This document shows, in pieces, positions 8,549-17,130 of a stretch of DNA of 64,000 nucleotides. The first letter of the stretch is position 1. Every line of letters starts with the position of its first letter. This DNA is from Arthrobacter psychrolactophilus (GTDB taxonomy: Bacteria; Actinomycetota; Actinomycetes; Actinomycetales; Micrococcaceae), in NCBI RefSeq assembly GCF_003219795.1, contig NZ_QJVC01000010.1:37395-101394 (forward strand), given 5' to 3'. Below the pieces are notes generated by a model. That model did not search any database and had not been told where the DNA came from. It saw only the letters and a program-made list of their open reading frames with translations. Both the position numbers and the translations under genes were made by a program.

Positions 8549-8980
8549 GTGCCGGTCATGATCGATTCCTTGGCGATGGATACCGCTGCTTCGTCTTCTG
8601 GTTCCTTTAGCATCCAACCATATTTTGTCTTGGTGATTATTGCCGTTGTCATGATCAGCTCGTTCCTTAAAGCTGCGGCACGCAAGAAGCGGGCCCGCCA
8701 GACGAATGTCATGCCAACCATCACCAGCGTGCCGGGGCGTGCGGGCGTTGCGCACCAGCCGATGGCCGCCCCCTATGTTGGGACGCTTCTCAACGGCGTT
8801 CCGCTGGCGAACTACGATTCGTCCCACGGCCATCAGACCACAGGTTTTGCCAATGAGCGGATGCGCGCCGAGGCCGAGCTCAAGCGCCAGCTCGATGCCC
8901 TAGACACGGCCCGACGCGCGGGACAGGTCACGGCCGAGCAGTATGCCGTCCACCGCGAGGCAATCTTTAAGAACTTCTAG
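8549..8980 (+). CDS. Small membrane protein with C-terminal SHOCT-like motif
   Basis: A 143-residue protein of unknown function. One hydrophobic helix lies near the N-terminus (YFVLVIIAVVMISSFL, about residues 25-40), followed by a basic stop-transfer region and a linker of about 50 residues. The C-terminal amphipathic segment ELKRQLDALDTARRAGQVTA, ending EQYAVHREAIFKNF, resembles the SHOCT motif, a short module thought to aid oligomerisation. The GTG start at 8549 is preceded by AGAAGAGG at suitable spacing. It stands alone, followed by a large terminator hairpin. Confidence 0.75.
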   Translation: MPVMIDSLAMDTAASSSGSFSIQPYFVLVIIAVVMISSFLKAAARKKRARQTNVMPTITSVPGRAGVAHQPMAAPYVGTLLNGVPLANYDSSHGHQTTGFANERMRAEAELKRQLDALDTARRAGQVTAEQYAVHREAIFKNF

Positions 8981-9016
8981 GGCCGACGGCGGAGGCTGGC
9001 TTGGCTAGGGGCACCA

Positions 9017-9070
9017 GCAAGAGGGGCACCACCGCGGGAATTTTTCCTCCCGCAGAGATGCCCCTCTTGC
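9017..9070. terminator. Long hairpin terminator between convergent genes
   Basis: GCAAGAGGGGCA (9017-9028) pairs with TGCCCCTCTTGC (9059-9070), with a second inner stem CGCGGGA/TCCCGC around ATTTTTCC. It lies between the small membrane protein gene and the end of metX. Confidence 0.75.
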
Positions 9071-9088
9071 CCTCGCTTGTCCCGCAGG

Positions 9089-10291
9089 TTAGTCCTTGAC
9101 GAACCATTCGCGCAGGAACTGCCCCACCGCGCCGACCTCCGTCAGGAAGCCGTCGTGTCCAATGGGCGAATCGATGCTCCGCACCGTCACCGCACCCGGA
9201 AGCGCCGCGGCCAAGGTTGCAGATTGTGCCGGGAAATACAGCCGATCGCTGTTGACGGCGGCAACGATAAATTCAATCCCCTGGGTCACGGCCAAAGCCT
9301 CAACAAGTGTTCCGCGACCGCGGCTCACATCGTGACTCATGAGCGCCTCGGAAATGACGATGTAGCTATTGGCATCAAAGCGGCCCACGAGCTTATGTGC
9401 CTGGTGATCCAAATAGCTCTCGACCTGATACCTGCCCAAAGCGTTAGCCGCCGTGCGCTCGTGCGTGATGGTCCCGCCGTCGTCCTGGGCCTTGCGAGCA
9501 AAGCGATGCTCCAACTCCGCCTCGGAGCGGTAGGTGATGTGGGCAATCCGGCGCGCCAAGCCGAGGCCTGTGGTGGGGGCCGCGCCGTCGTAATAGTCGC
9601 CGTTGGCAAAGTTCGGGTCCTGGCGAATCGCGAGCACCTGGGCCTGGGCGAAGGCGATCTGCTCAGCCGTGCTGGCAGCGCAGGACGCCACCACGGCACA
9701 GCGCTGCACCCGCTCCGGGTACGTGGCAGCCCATTCCAGGGCACGCGCACCGCCCATGGAACCGCCGATGACCGAATGCCATGTTGAGATCCCCAACTTA
9801 TCGGCCAATCCAGCCTCGGCCTGCACCGAATCTCGGATCGTCACGAAGGGGAACCGGGATCCGTAGGGGTGACCGTCCTCGGCGATGCTGGAGGGGCCGG
9901 TCGTGCCATAGCAGCCGCCGAGCATGTTAGCGCTAACCACAAAGTACTTCGTGGTGTCGATGACCTCGCCCGGGCCAACGAGGCCCTCCCACCAACCGTC
10001 TTCCTCGGACTCGCCGCGGCTGACGTGGGTGCTCCCCGTGAGTGCGTGCTGGATGAGCACGGCATTGTCACCGGCCGCGTTGAGCGTTCCCCAGCATTCA
10101 AAAGCCATCGTCACCGACGGCAGAACTCCCCCGGCCTCCAGCTCGAGCGAGCCGATGGAGACCGAACGCAGCACGCCGCCACCGGGCCCGACGGCGACCG
10201 ACCAAGGGCCGCCGTCGGATCCGGGAGAAGCCAGTTCAACGTCAGGGGAAAACGAGTTCCGCTCCGATGCCGAGTGAATCACTTGAGTCAC
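9089..10291 (-). CDS. metX: Homoserine O-acetyltransferase
   Basis: Transfers the acetyl group of acetyl-CoA to homoserine, the activation step for direct sulfhydrylation to homocysteine. A 400-residue alpha/beta-hydrolase-fold protein with family landmarks: NAVLIQHALTGSTHV near residue 75, GGCYGTTGPSS, the nucleophile elbow GGSMGG (S178), and the C-terminal Asp and His in NSDRLYFP and SPIGHDGFL. The GTG start immediately follows the metY TAA stop, so translation is likely coupled. It is downstream of metY in one operon and therefore under the SAM-IV riboswitch. MetX can use acetyl- or succinyl-CoA in different lineages; acetyl is assumed from pairing with metY. Confidence 0.95.
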   Translation of the reverse strand: MTQVIHSASERNSFSPDVELASPGSDGGPWSVAVGPGGGVLRSVSIGSLELEAGGVLPSVTMAFECWGTLNAAGDNAVLIQHALTGSTHVSRGESEEDGWWEGLVGPGEVIDTTKYFVVSANMLGGCYGTTGPSSIAEDGHPYGSRFPFVTIRDSVQAEAGLADKLGISTWHSVIGGSMGGARALEWAATYPERVQRCAVVASCAASTAEQIAFAQAQVLAIRQDPNFANGDYYDGAAPTTGLGLARRIAHITYRSEAELEHRFARKAQDDGGTITHERTAANALGRYQVESYLDHQAHKLVGRFDANSYIVISEALMSHDVSRGRGTLVEALAVTQGIEFIVAAVNSDRLYFPAQSATLAAALPGAVTVRSIDSPIGHDGFLTEVGAVGQFLREWFVKD

Positions 10292-11614
10292 TTAGTTCAC
10301 TGAAGACTTTGCTGCGCGGAATCCGGCCTCAAGGTCAGCGATGATGTCGGCGATGTTTTCCAAGCCCACCGAGAGGCGAACCAGGCCCGGACGCACACCA
10401 GCGGCCAGCTGCTGCTCGGGAGAGAGCTGAGCGTGGGTCGTGGACGCCGGGTGGATGACCAAGGAGCGCACATCACCGAGGTTGGCCACGTGGGAGTGCA
10501 GCTCCAGGCCATCGACAAAACGCTTGCCAGCCTCGGCGCCGCCCTTGATATCAAAGGCCACCACCGCGCCGGTGCCCTTAGAGCTGTACTTCTGGCCACG
10601 CTCAAACCACGGGCTCGACGGGATGCCCGCGTAAGCCACAGCCTCCACGTTTTCATTTTCTTCAAGCCAGGTGGCAACCTCGACGGCGTTACTTACGTGA
10701 CGCTCGACGCGCAGGCTCAAGGTTTCGATACCCTGGGCGATGAGGAAAGCGTTGAAGGGCGACACAGCGGCACCGAGGTCGCGCAGCAACTGCACACGAG
10801 CCTTCAAGATGTACGCCAGGTTCGCACCCAAGGCGCTACCAACACCCAGATCGCGGGCGAACACCAAACCGTTGTAGGTCTCGTCCGGGGTGTTGAAACC
10901 GGGGAACTTTTCCGGGTTGGCAGCGAAGTCGAACTTGCCGCCGTCGACAATCACACCAGCGATGGCGTTACCGTGACCGCCCAGGTACTTGGTGGCGGAG
11001 TGGATGACAATGTCGGCACCCCATTCCAGCGGACGGATCAGGTACGGGGTGGCGAGGGTGTTATCCACGAGCAAAGGCACGCCGGCCTCGTGAGCGACGG
11101 CGCTGACACCCTCGATGTCCAAAATGTCCTGGCGCGGGTTGGAGACAACCTCGCCGAAGAATGCCTTGGTGTTGGGGCGAACCGCTGCACGCCACTCATC
11201 CAAGTTATCGGGATCGGAGACGAAGGTGACCTCGATGCCCAACTTCTTGAAGCTGTGCGCCAGCAGGTTGTACGAGCCGCCGTAAATGCTGGGGCTGGAG
11301 ACGATGTGGTCGCCAACTTCGGCAATGTTCAGCAGGGCAAAAGTGGTTGCGGCCTGACCCGAGGCCAGCAGCAACGCGCCCACACCGCCTTCGAGGTTGG
11401 CAACACGCTGCTCCACGGCGTCGGTGGTGGGGTTACCAATGCGGGTGTAGATCGGTTCCAGCTCGGCTAGGGCAAAGCGAGCCGCAGCACTTTCTGCGGA
11501 GGGGAATACAAAGGACGTCGTCTGGAAGATCGGCAGGGCCCGGGCGCCGTTGGCGGGATCGGGCTGCTGGCCTGCGTGGATCTGACGGGTTTCAAATGAC
11601 CAACCGTTACTCAT
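10292..11614 (-). CDS. metY: O-acetylhomoserine aminocarboxypropyltransferase (sulfhydrylase)
   Basis: PLP enzyme of the Cys/Met metabolism family that makes homocysteine from O-acetylhomoserine and sulfide. Its 440 residues match the long MetY form rather than the 380-400-residue MetB/MetZ form. The PLP lysine lies in [11 protein letters not shown], with the N-terminal [15 protein letters not shown] tetramer/active-site loop and the C-terminal [13 protein letters not shown] motif. GAAGGA lies before the ATG. A SAM-IV riboswitch and a second hairpin occupy the leader. It heads the metY-metX operon. Confidence 0.95.
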   Translation of the reverse strand: MSNGWSFETRQIHAGQQPDPANGARALPIFQTTSFVFPSAESAAARFALAELEPIYTRIGNPTTDAVEQRVANLEGGVGALLLASGQAATTFALLNIAEVGDHIVSSPSIYGGSYNLLAHSFKKLGIEVTFVSDPDNLDEWRAAVRPNTKAFFGEVVSNPRQDILDIEGVSAVAHEAGVPLLVDNTLATPYLIRPLEWGADIVIHSATKYLGGHGNAIAGVIVDGGKFDFAANPEKFPGFNTPDETYNGLVFARDLGVGSALGANLAYILKARVQLLRDLGAAVSPFNAFLIAQGIETLSLRVERHVSNAVEVATWLEENENVEAVAYAGIPSSPWFERGQKYSSKGTGAVVAFDIKGGAEAGKRFVDGLELHSHVANLGDVRSLVIHPASTTHAQLSPEQQLAAGVRPGLVRLSVGLENIADIIADLEAGFRAAKSSVN

Positions 11615-11646
11615 TGGATGGATTCCTTCACACTAGAGGCCTGCGG

Positions 11647-11683
11647 CAAAGCGCTCCTGTAGTCACTACTACGGAGGGCTTTG
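11647..11683 (-). promoter_or_regulatory. Leader hairpin between riboswitch aptamer and metY start
   Basis: Arms CAAAGC-CTCC-GTAGT and ACTAC-GGAG-GCTTTG (11647-11683) form a stem with few mismatches about 33 bases before the metY ATG. It has no T-run downstream, so it is not a plain terminator. It may be part of the expression platform that responds to SAM. Confidence 0.5.
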
Positions 11684-11699
11684 TCGTCGATGGCCCGCG

Positions 11700-11811
11700 C
11701 TTGCACCAAAACCGGTCGGTTTGGCGCCAGGTCTTCACCCGGGGCACCCCGCCGCGGAAGGAGGGTTGCCGGTCAGCAAGCCGGGGCTTTTTGCTGACAC
11801 TCATGACCTAC
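11700..11811 (-). ncRNA. SAM-IV riboswitch in the metY-metX leader
   Basis: Read on the minus strand, the leader has the SAM-IV hallmarks. P1 pairs AGGTC with GACCT. The conserved start CATGAGTGTCAGC is followed by AAGCCCCGGCTTGCTG, CCGGCAACCCTCC and GCGGGGTGCCCCGGGTGA. A downstream P5-type hairpin (CCAAACCG/CGGTTTTGG, 11703-11724) follows. This class is found in actinobacteria ahead of methionine genes and switches them off when S-adenosylmethionine is plentiful. Identification is from recalled consensus; boundaries are approximate. Confidence 0.88.
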
Positions 11812-11971
11812 ATCTAGTGTGGGAGATCCGGCCGTGAAGTCGCAAGAATATGACGAATTTGTGACTACCGGCGAATATCTGCTTGAAATTGTGCCAAGAA
11901 AGTGCCACGTGGCGAATATCTGCACATTCCCGGAGTGTTGGGTGCCGAATCGTCGGTTCCGAGCGCACCAC

Positions 11972-12050
11972 CGCTATAGCTGGGCGCGCTCGCTATAGCT
12001 GGGGGTTCTCGCTATAGCGCGACCTATAGCGAGAACCCCCAGCTATAGCG
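11972..12050. repeat. Perfect 27-base palindrome with repeated CTATAG units
   Basis: Arms 11991-12017 and 12024-12050 are perfect inverted copies of 27 bases around the loop CGCGAC. Each arm begins and ends with a GCTATAGC-like unit flanking GGGGGTTCTC. A partial extra unit, CGCTATAGCTGGG, sits at 11972-11984, giving five CTATAG motifs in 79 bases. It lies upstream of the SAM-IV leader and beyond the tex stop. Its sequence is unlike the other palindromes in the window. Confidence 0.85.
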
Positions 12051-12107
12051 AAAGCTCCCAATCATGGCATTTTTCGACGCTGCCGCCGGCTATCTGTCCA
12101 AACCCGC

Positions 12108-14645
12108 CTATTTGCCCAACCCTGCGCGGCGCAGCGCCTCGGCCATCGCAGTGTTGGCCGCTGGAGGGGTGGTTGCCGGGCGGGCCGGACGATTCCCACT
12201 GTGCGAGCCGCCACGGGCGCCGCCCTGGTGACCACCCTGTCGAGGTGAGGGCCGACCGGACGTGCGGGAGCCGACGTCGGACGTGGCAGTGTCCGCAGGA
12301 GACGCGGACCCCTTAAACGCAGTAACCGACGTACCGGAAGGAGCTCCCGCCGTGTCATCCAGGCGCAGGGTGAGTGAGATGCGCTTGCGGTCGGGCTCCA
12401 CCTCGAGCACCTTCACGCGCACCACCTGGCCGGACTTGACCACGGTGCGCGGGTCCGAGACGAAGAAGTTGCTCATGGCCGAGACGTGCACGAGCCCGTC
12501 CTGGTGCACGCCGATGTCCACGAACGCCCCGAACGCGGCCACATTGGAGACCGTCCCCTCGAGAATCATGCCGGGGCGCAGATCGGTGATCTTCTCGATG
12601 CCGTCGGTGAAGGTGGCGGTCTCAAAGCGCGGACGCGGATCACGGCCGGGCTTCTGCAGCTCGGCCACAATGTCGGCCACGGTAGGCACGCCAAAATCGC
12701 CCTCGACGAAGTCGGCCGGATTGACGGCGGCCACGGCCGAAACCCCAGCGGTAATCTCACTCGGCATGGCCCCCACCGCGGCGAGGATCTTGCGCGCCAC
12801 CCCATAGGCCTCGGGGTGCACGCTCGAGGCGTCCAGCGGCTCGGATCCCCCTGTGATCCGCAGGAATCCGGCACATTGTTCGTAGGCCTTGGGGCCGAGC
12901 CGCGCCACCTTGAGCAGCTCGCGACGCTTGCCGAACGGGCCGTGTTCATTGCGGTGAGCCACGATGTTTTCGCTCAGGAGAGGCCCGACGCCGGCCACCC
13001 TCGCCAAGAGCGCGGGCGAGGCCGTGTTGAGGTCAACGCCCACGGCGTTGACACAGTCCTCCACGACGGCACCCAGCGAGCGCTCGAGTTTCGCCGGGGT
13101 GAGATCGTGCTGATACTGGCCGACGCCGATGGACTTGGGATCGATCTTGACGAGCTCAGCCAGCGGGTCCTGCAGTCGACGGGCAATCGAGACGGCGCCA
13201 CGCAGGGACACGTCCATGCCGGGCAGTTCGGCACTGGCCAGCGCCGAGGCCGAATACACGGAGGCCCCCGCCTCAGACACCACGAGCTTGGTGACCTGAC
13301 GCTCGGGAGCGAGGCGCTTGAGCTCGGCGACAAGTTCCGCGGCGAGCTTGTCGGTCTCCCGGCTCGCGGTGCCGTTGCCAATCGCCACGAGCTCCACCTT
13401 GTGGGCTTGCGCGAGCGTGACGAGCGTTGCCAGCGCCTCATTCCAGCGCTTGGCCGGGGCATGCGGGTAAATCGTGTCCGTGGCGGCAACCTTGCCCGTG
13501 CCATCCACGACGGCCACCTTCGTGCCCGTGCGCAGGCCCGGGTCCAGGCCCAGAGTCGCCCGGTTACCGGCCGGGGCCGCCAAAAGTACGTCACGCAGAT
13601 TTGCCGCGAAGACCCGGACGGATTCTTCCTCGGCACTTTGGAACAAACGCACCCGGAGGTCAACCGACAACCGGGTCAGAATACGGGTGCGCCAGGCCAG
13701 CTTGGCACTTGTCATGAGCCAGCTATCGGCAGCCCGGCCGGAGTCACTGATGCCCAGGGATCGCGCCACGGCATTTTCATAGCCAGCCCGGGCCTGCGCC
13801 TGTGCCTCCGCATCGCGCGGATCGGCTTCCGATAGATCGAGTGAGAGGACGCCTTCCTTCTCACCGCGCAGCAGCGCTAGGACCCGGTGGCTGGGCAGCG
13901 TGTGCGGAGGCTGCGCAAAGTCAAAGTAATCCTTGAACTTTTCGCCCTCCCCCGACTTGCCGGCCTTGACCGCAGAACGCAGCCGCCCCTTCTTCCAGAG
14001 CCGCTCACGCAAATCACCTACGAGCGACGCATCCTGCCCGGCCCGTTCGATGAGAATCGACCGGGCACCGGCCAGCGCATCATCGGCCGAGCCCACACCA
14101 CGGGACGCATCGACGAAGGCATCGGCCTCAACCGCAGGGAACCTTGAAGTATCTCGCAACAAGACATCCAACAGCGGCTCCAGGCCGGCCTCACGGGCAG
14201 CATCAGCCTTGGTCTTGCGAGTGGATTTGTACGGCAAGTAAAGATCTTCGAGCTCTGACTTCGTCGCTGCATCCTCGACGGCGCGACGGAGCGCCGCCGT
14301 GAGCTTACCCAGCCCAAAGATCGTTTCCAGCACCACGATCCGACGCGCCTCGAGATCACGCAAGTACCGCAGGCGCTCCTCGAGCTCTCGCAGCTGGGCG
14401 TCATCGAGGGTCCCGGTCGCTTCTTTCCTGTACCGGGCAATAAAGGGTACGCTCGCGCCGTCGTCCATCAAGGTGATGGCAGCGCGAACCTGGGCTGGAC
14501 GCACGCCAAGTTCCGCGGCAATCGCGGCACTGATGCGGGCTTCTTGGGCAGCGGCGGTGGGCAAGGACAGGGGTGCGGCGGAAGTGTCAGTCACACCCCA
14601 ATTCTGCCCCACGCGGGGCGTGCCTGGCTCCTCACGAGATAGCAC
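12108..14645 (-). CDS. tex: Tex family RNA-binding transcription accessory protein
   Basis: An 845-residue member of the Tex/Spt6-like family. From the N-terminus it has a helical Tex domain (about residues 30-220), a YqgF/RuvX-like RNase H fold (DPGLRTGTKVAVVDGTGKV, about 370-390), helix-hairpin-helix repeats (LARVAGVGPLLSENIVAHRN, about 545-565), and an S1 RNA-binding domain (LRPGMILEGTVSNVAAFGAF onward, about 690-765). A basic Gly/Ser-rich tail follows. Tex acts on transcription complexes or RNA in the cytoplasm. The frame opens at a GTG at 14645; a GTG at 14594 (product starting VTDTSAAP) looks closer to homologue N-termini, and neither has a clear ribosome binding site. It is monocistronic. 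Confidence 0.95.
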   Translation of the reverse strand: MLSREEPGTPRVGQNWGVTDTSAAPLSLPTAAAQEARISAAIAAELGVRPAQVRAAITLMDDGASVPFIARYRKEATGTLDDAQLRELEERLRYLRDLEARRIVVLETIFGLGKLTAALRRAVEDAATKSELEDLYLPYKSTRKTKADAAREAGLEPLLDVLLRDTSRFPAVEADAFVDASRGVGSADDALAGARSILIERAGQDASLVGDLRERLWKKGRLRSAVKAGKSGEGEKFKDYFDFAQPPHTLPSHRVLALLRGEKEGVLSLDLSEADPRDAEAQAQARAGYENAVARSLGISDSGRAADSWLMTSAKLAWRTRILTRLSVDLRVRLFQSAEEESVRVFAANLRDVLLAAPAGNRATLGLDPGLRTGTKVAVVDGTGKVAATDTIYPHAPAKRWNEALATLVTLAQAHKVELVAIGNGTASRETDKLAAELVAELKRLAPERQVTKLVVSEAGASVYSASALASAELPGMDVSLRGAVSIARRLQDPLAELVKIDPKSIGVGQYQHDLTPAKLERSLGAVVEDCVNAVGVDLNTASPALLARVAGVGPLLSENIVAHRNEHGPFGKRRELLKVARLGPKAYEQCAGFLRITGGSEPLDASSVHPEAYGVARKILAAVGAMPSEITAGVSAVAAVNPADFVEGDFGVPTVADIVAELQKPGRDPRPRFETATFTDGIEKITDLRPGMILEGTVSNVAAFGAFVDIGVHQDGLVHVSAMSNFFVSDPRTVVKSGQVVRVKVLEVEPDRKRISLTLRLDDTAGAPSGTSVTAFKGSASPADTATSDVGSRTSGRPSPRQGGHQGGARGGSHSGNRPARPATTPPAANTAMAEALRRAGLGK

Positions 14646-14707
14646 GTCCTATGTGGCTTAGGTAACACTAAGTCGAGAGCCCGATCACAAAGTGCCAAGA
14701 TGAAGTT

Positions 14708-15346
14708 ATGCGAATGGATCATGTTTCTTATGCCAGTGAATCAGATGGATTAGCTGCCACCACGGAGCGAATCGCAACAGCCCTCGGGGTCGATGCAGTG
14801 CGCGGCGGAGTTCACCCGCGTTTCGGCACCCGCAATATGATTATTCCCCTTACGGACCACCACTATGTCGAGATTGTGGAGTGCCTCAATCACCCGGCAT
14901 CGGACAAGGCTCCGTTCGGCCAGGCCGTCAAGGCGCGCTCGGCTGCAGGCGGAGGGTGGATGGGTTGGTGCGTCGCTGTCGAGGATTTGGCTCCCTTTGA
15001 GGAGCGCCTGGGCCGCAGCGCAGTTCCGGGCAACCGCAAGTTCCCCGATGGTCAGGAGTTGGTCTGGCAGCAGATCGGCATCAAGGGCCTCATCGCGGAT
15101 CCGCAGGTTCCCTACATGCTCAAGTGGGAAGGCGATCCGGCGTTGCACCCCTCCCAGGCCCGCCCGTCCTCCGTGCGCCTGTCCTCGCTCACCATCGCCG
15201 GAAGCGCCGAGCGCGTGACCGAATGGTTGGGCGAGCCGGTCGAGGCGCCCCTGAACGACGTAGCCGTGGAGTGGATTGCACCTCGCGGGACCCCCGGCAT
15301 CATGTCTGTCACCTTTGAAACGGCCACTGGCCCGGTGACGATCTAG
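14708..15346 (+). CDS. VOC/glyoxalase-like domain protein
   Basis: A 212-residue protein of the glyoxalase-like class. MDHVSYASESDG at the N-terminus is the typical opening strand with its first metal-type histidine (H5). GTRNMIIPLTDHHYVEIVECL (about residues 39-59) follows, then MGWCVAVEDL, and a second half opening with RPSSVRLSSLTIAG. Function is unknown; relatives are annotated only as VOC family. It is divergent from tex across 62 bases that hold a TTAG-CTAA dyad (14656-14671). A very long palindrome follows the stop. Confidence 0.8.
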   Translation: MRMDHVSYASESDGLAATTERIATALGVDAVRGGVHPRFGTRNMIIPLTDHHYVEIVECLNHPASDKAPFGQAVKARSAAGGGWMGWCVAVEDLAPFEERLGRSAVPGNRKFPDGQELVWQQIGIKGLIADPQVPYMLKWEGDPALHPSQARPSSVRLSSLTIAGSAERVTEWLGEPVEAPLNDVAVEWIAPRGTPGIMSVTFETATGPVTI

Positions 15347-15352
15347 TTTCCA

Positions 15353-15418
15353 CCCGTCGACCCGTCAGCTAACGCCCTTTTGAACGCTCAAAAGGGCGTT
15401 AGCTGACGGGTCGATGGG
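15353..15418. repeat. 31-base-pair palindrome between convergent genes
   Basis: The core arms 15358-15383 and 15388-15413 match perfectly over 26 bases around the loop ACGC. Pairing extends outward to 15353/15418 with one G-T pair. The stem contains CCGTCAGCTAACGCCC followed by TTTTGA. It lies between the stops of the VOC gene and the CPBP protease gene. It may terminate transcription both ways, but it is much longer and more perfect than needed and lacks a distal T-run. Confidence 0.8.
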
Positions 15419-15421
15419 CAT

Positions 15422-16285
15422 TTAGCCCCCAAAGCCCAGCGCGGGCCCCAGAGTGAATGCCGCGATGTCGATCAGGGCGTGCGCCACGACCAGCGGAGCC
15501 ACGCGGCCGTACTTTTTGTACACCCACCCGAACAGCAGCCCCATGGCAAAGTTCCCCAGGAACGGCCCAAATCCCTGGTAGGCGTGATAGGCGCCGCGCA
15601 ACACGGCGCTCAGCACAATCGCCACCCACGGCCCCAGCCCGATCTTCTGCAAGCGCCCGATCAGATAGCCGTTGAGCACAACCTCCTCGAGCACGCCGGC
15701 CCGGATCGCCGAGAGCACCAGCACCGGAATGGTCCACCAATACTGATTCAGGGAGCTCGGGACGATCTCCAGCGTCACACCCAGCGCCCGCCCCGCCGCG
15801 TAGAGCCCCAGCGACGGCACCCCGATGATGACCAGCAGCCCCAGCGCCCCGAGCCCGTCGCGCACGGGATGCCGCAAGTCCAACCCGATCGTGCGGAACA
15901 CGGATTTCCCCGGCTCGGCCAGTAGATACAACACGAGCATGACCGGCACCAGGGCGAAGAAAATGTCCATGAGTTGGTAGCTGAGATCGAAGAACTCCCG
16001 GTTGTTGCGGACCACGTTTAGCTGCGCGGTCCCCTCCGCGAGCGGCGCCCGGCTCATCGACTCCAGCAGCGACATGATCGAAAACGCCGCCGATTTCCCG
16101 AGCGAAACACCCAGCACCAGCAGTACCTCGAAGATCAGCCGCTGCCGCGATTTACTCCCCCAGCCCTGATGGTCGACGTCGAACCCCGCACCTTGCGCTG
16201 GTGGCGCGCCGGTCCCCAGGGTGGTTGCCACCGGGATGGGAGCGCCCGGAACGGATGGCGTGAGGGCGGGCACAGGTTCAGTCAT
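15422..16285 (-). CDS. CPBP family intramembrane glutamic protease
   Basis: A 287-residue polytopic membrane protein of the CAAX protease/bacteriocin-processing (Abi) family. After a proline-rich cytoplasmic N-terminus come about seven to eight helices. The conserved motifs are EEVVLNGYLIGRLQ (paired catalytic glutamates), the H in RGAYHAYQGFGPFLGNFAMG, and the final VVAHALIDI. The frame continues far upstream across the opposite-strand phosphatase gene, so the start is set at the ATG at 16285; an ATG four codons upstream at 16297 is the alternative. It is divergent from the histidine phosphatase gene with 48 bases between. The substrate is unknown. Confidence 0.87.
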   Translation of the reverse strand: MTEPVPALTPSVPGAPIPVATTLGTGAPPAQGAGFDVDHQGWGSKSRQRLIFEVLLVLGVSLGKSAAFSIMSLLESMSRAPLAEGTAQLNVVRNNREFFDLSYQLMDIFFALVPVMLVLYLLAEPGKSVFRTIGLDLRHPVRDGLGALGLLVIIGVPSLGLYAAGRALGVTLEIVPSSLNQYWWTIPVLVLSAIRAGVLEEVVLNGYLIGRLQKIGLGPWVAIVLSAVLRGAYHAYQGFGPFLGNFAMGLLFGWVYKKYGRVAPLVVAHALIDIAAFTLGPALGFGG

Positions 16286-16333
16286 ATAGGCAATCATGCC
16301 TGTCGCAGCGGTTTTTCGCATAGGCTCGGTGGC

Positions 16334-17011
16334 ATGAGCGCTCCCCGACAAATCATCATGATCCGCCACGGACAGTCTGAAGCCAATGTAGATCAGACGC
16401 TCTACAACCGGCTGCCCGACTATCGCATCCCCTTGACCGAGCTGGGCGTCGCTCAGGCCAAGGCGACGGGCGAGCAGGTGCGGCGGCAGCTGAACGGGGA
16501 AAAGGTTCGGGTGTATGTTTCCCCGTATCTGCGTGCCTATCAAACGCTGGAGGCCATGGATATCGGCGATCTCATCGAGACCACCATGGAGGAGCCCCGC
16601 CTGCGCGAACAAGACTGGGCGAACTTTCAAAACCCAGCGGAGATCGCCGATCAAAAGGAACTGCGCAACGCTTACGGGCATTTCTTCTATCGCTTCCGCG
16701 AGGGAGAGTCCGGCTCGGACGTGTACGACCGCGTCTCGTCTTTCATGGAAACCCTCTTCCGCCATTGGTCCCGCAGCGATACCACCCCCAACACCTTGCT
16801 GGTCACCCATGGCCTGACCATGCGCTTGTTTTGCATGCGCTGGTTCCACTGGTCTGTTGAGTACTTTGAGTCGCTCAACAACCCTGGCAACGCCGAAACC
16901 CGAACCTTAATCAGGGACGGCAACCGCTATGTTTTGGATGTCCCCTTCGATCAGTGGACGCCGGCGGAACCCGGAAAGACCGTGCTCGACGCTCCCGAGC
17001 ACATCTGGTAG
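16334..17011 (+). CDS. Histidine phosphatase family protein (phosphoglycerate-mutase-like)
   Basis: A 225-residue cytoplasmic protein. IIMIRHGQSEANVD (about residues 6-19) holds the RHG catalytic triplet, and LLVTHGLTMRLFCMRWF (about 157-173) carries the second catalytic histidine. The phosphate-pocket arginine lies in YVSPYLRAYQT. The longer frame from 16169 adds an improbable N-terminus that runs under the divergent gene, so ATG 16334 is chosen. Members dephosphorylate small molecules or proteins; the substrate here is unknown. Confidence 0.9.
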   Translation: MSAPRQIIMIRHGQSEANVDQTLYNRLPDYRIPLTELGVAQAKATGEQVRRQLNGEKVRVYVSPYLRAYQTLEAMDIGDLIETTMEEPRLREQDWANFQNPAEIADQKELRNAYGHFFYRFREGESGSDVYDRVSSFMETLFRHWSRSDTTPNTLLVTHGLTMRLFCMRWFHWSVEYFESLNNPGNAETRTLIRDGNRYVLDVPFDQWTPAEPGKTVLDAPEHIW

Positions 17012-17059
17012 CGAACAATACGCAACGCCTTGCTGGCCTAATTATTATTTTCGGGATCA

Positions 17060-17078
17060 TAAGGGTAGCCTTGCCTGA
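17060..17078 (+). promoter_or_regulatory. IdeR/DtxR-type iron box upstream of efeU
   Basis: TAAGGGTAGCCTTGCCTGA matches the IdeR/DtxR consensus (TWAGGTTAGSCTWACCTWA) at about 16 of 19 positions and sits 53 bases before the efeU start. Iron-dependent repression of an EfeUOB operon by such a regulator is expected in actinobacteria. No regulator gene of this family is in the window. Confidence 0.75.
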
Positions 17079-17130
17079 GAGCTGAGGCACACCACAGCTT
17101 CTCTACCTCTTTGGATCCCGGAGTATTTGG

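Noticed and set aside
12486-13835. 449-codon plus-strand frame antisense to tex
   Set aside because: Composition is typical of a mirror frame (Gly/His/Arg-rich, no domains), and it lies wholly inside the conserved tex gene.
14656-14671. TTAGG-like dyad before tex/VOC considered as an iron box
   Set aside because: It matches only the outer TTAG/CTAA halves and lacks the central GGCTA-type core of IdeR sites; neither gene is iron-related.
16286-16849. N-terminal extension of the CPBP protease frame
   Set aside because: It runs antisense to the histidine phosphatase gene and has shadow-like composition; a normal start exists at 16285.
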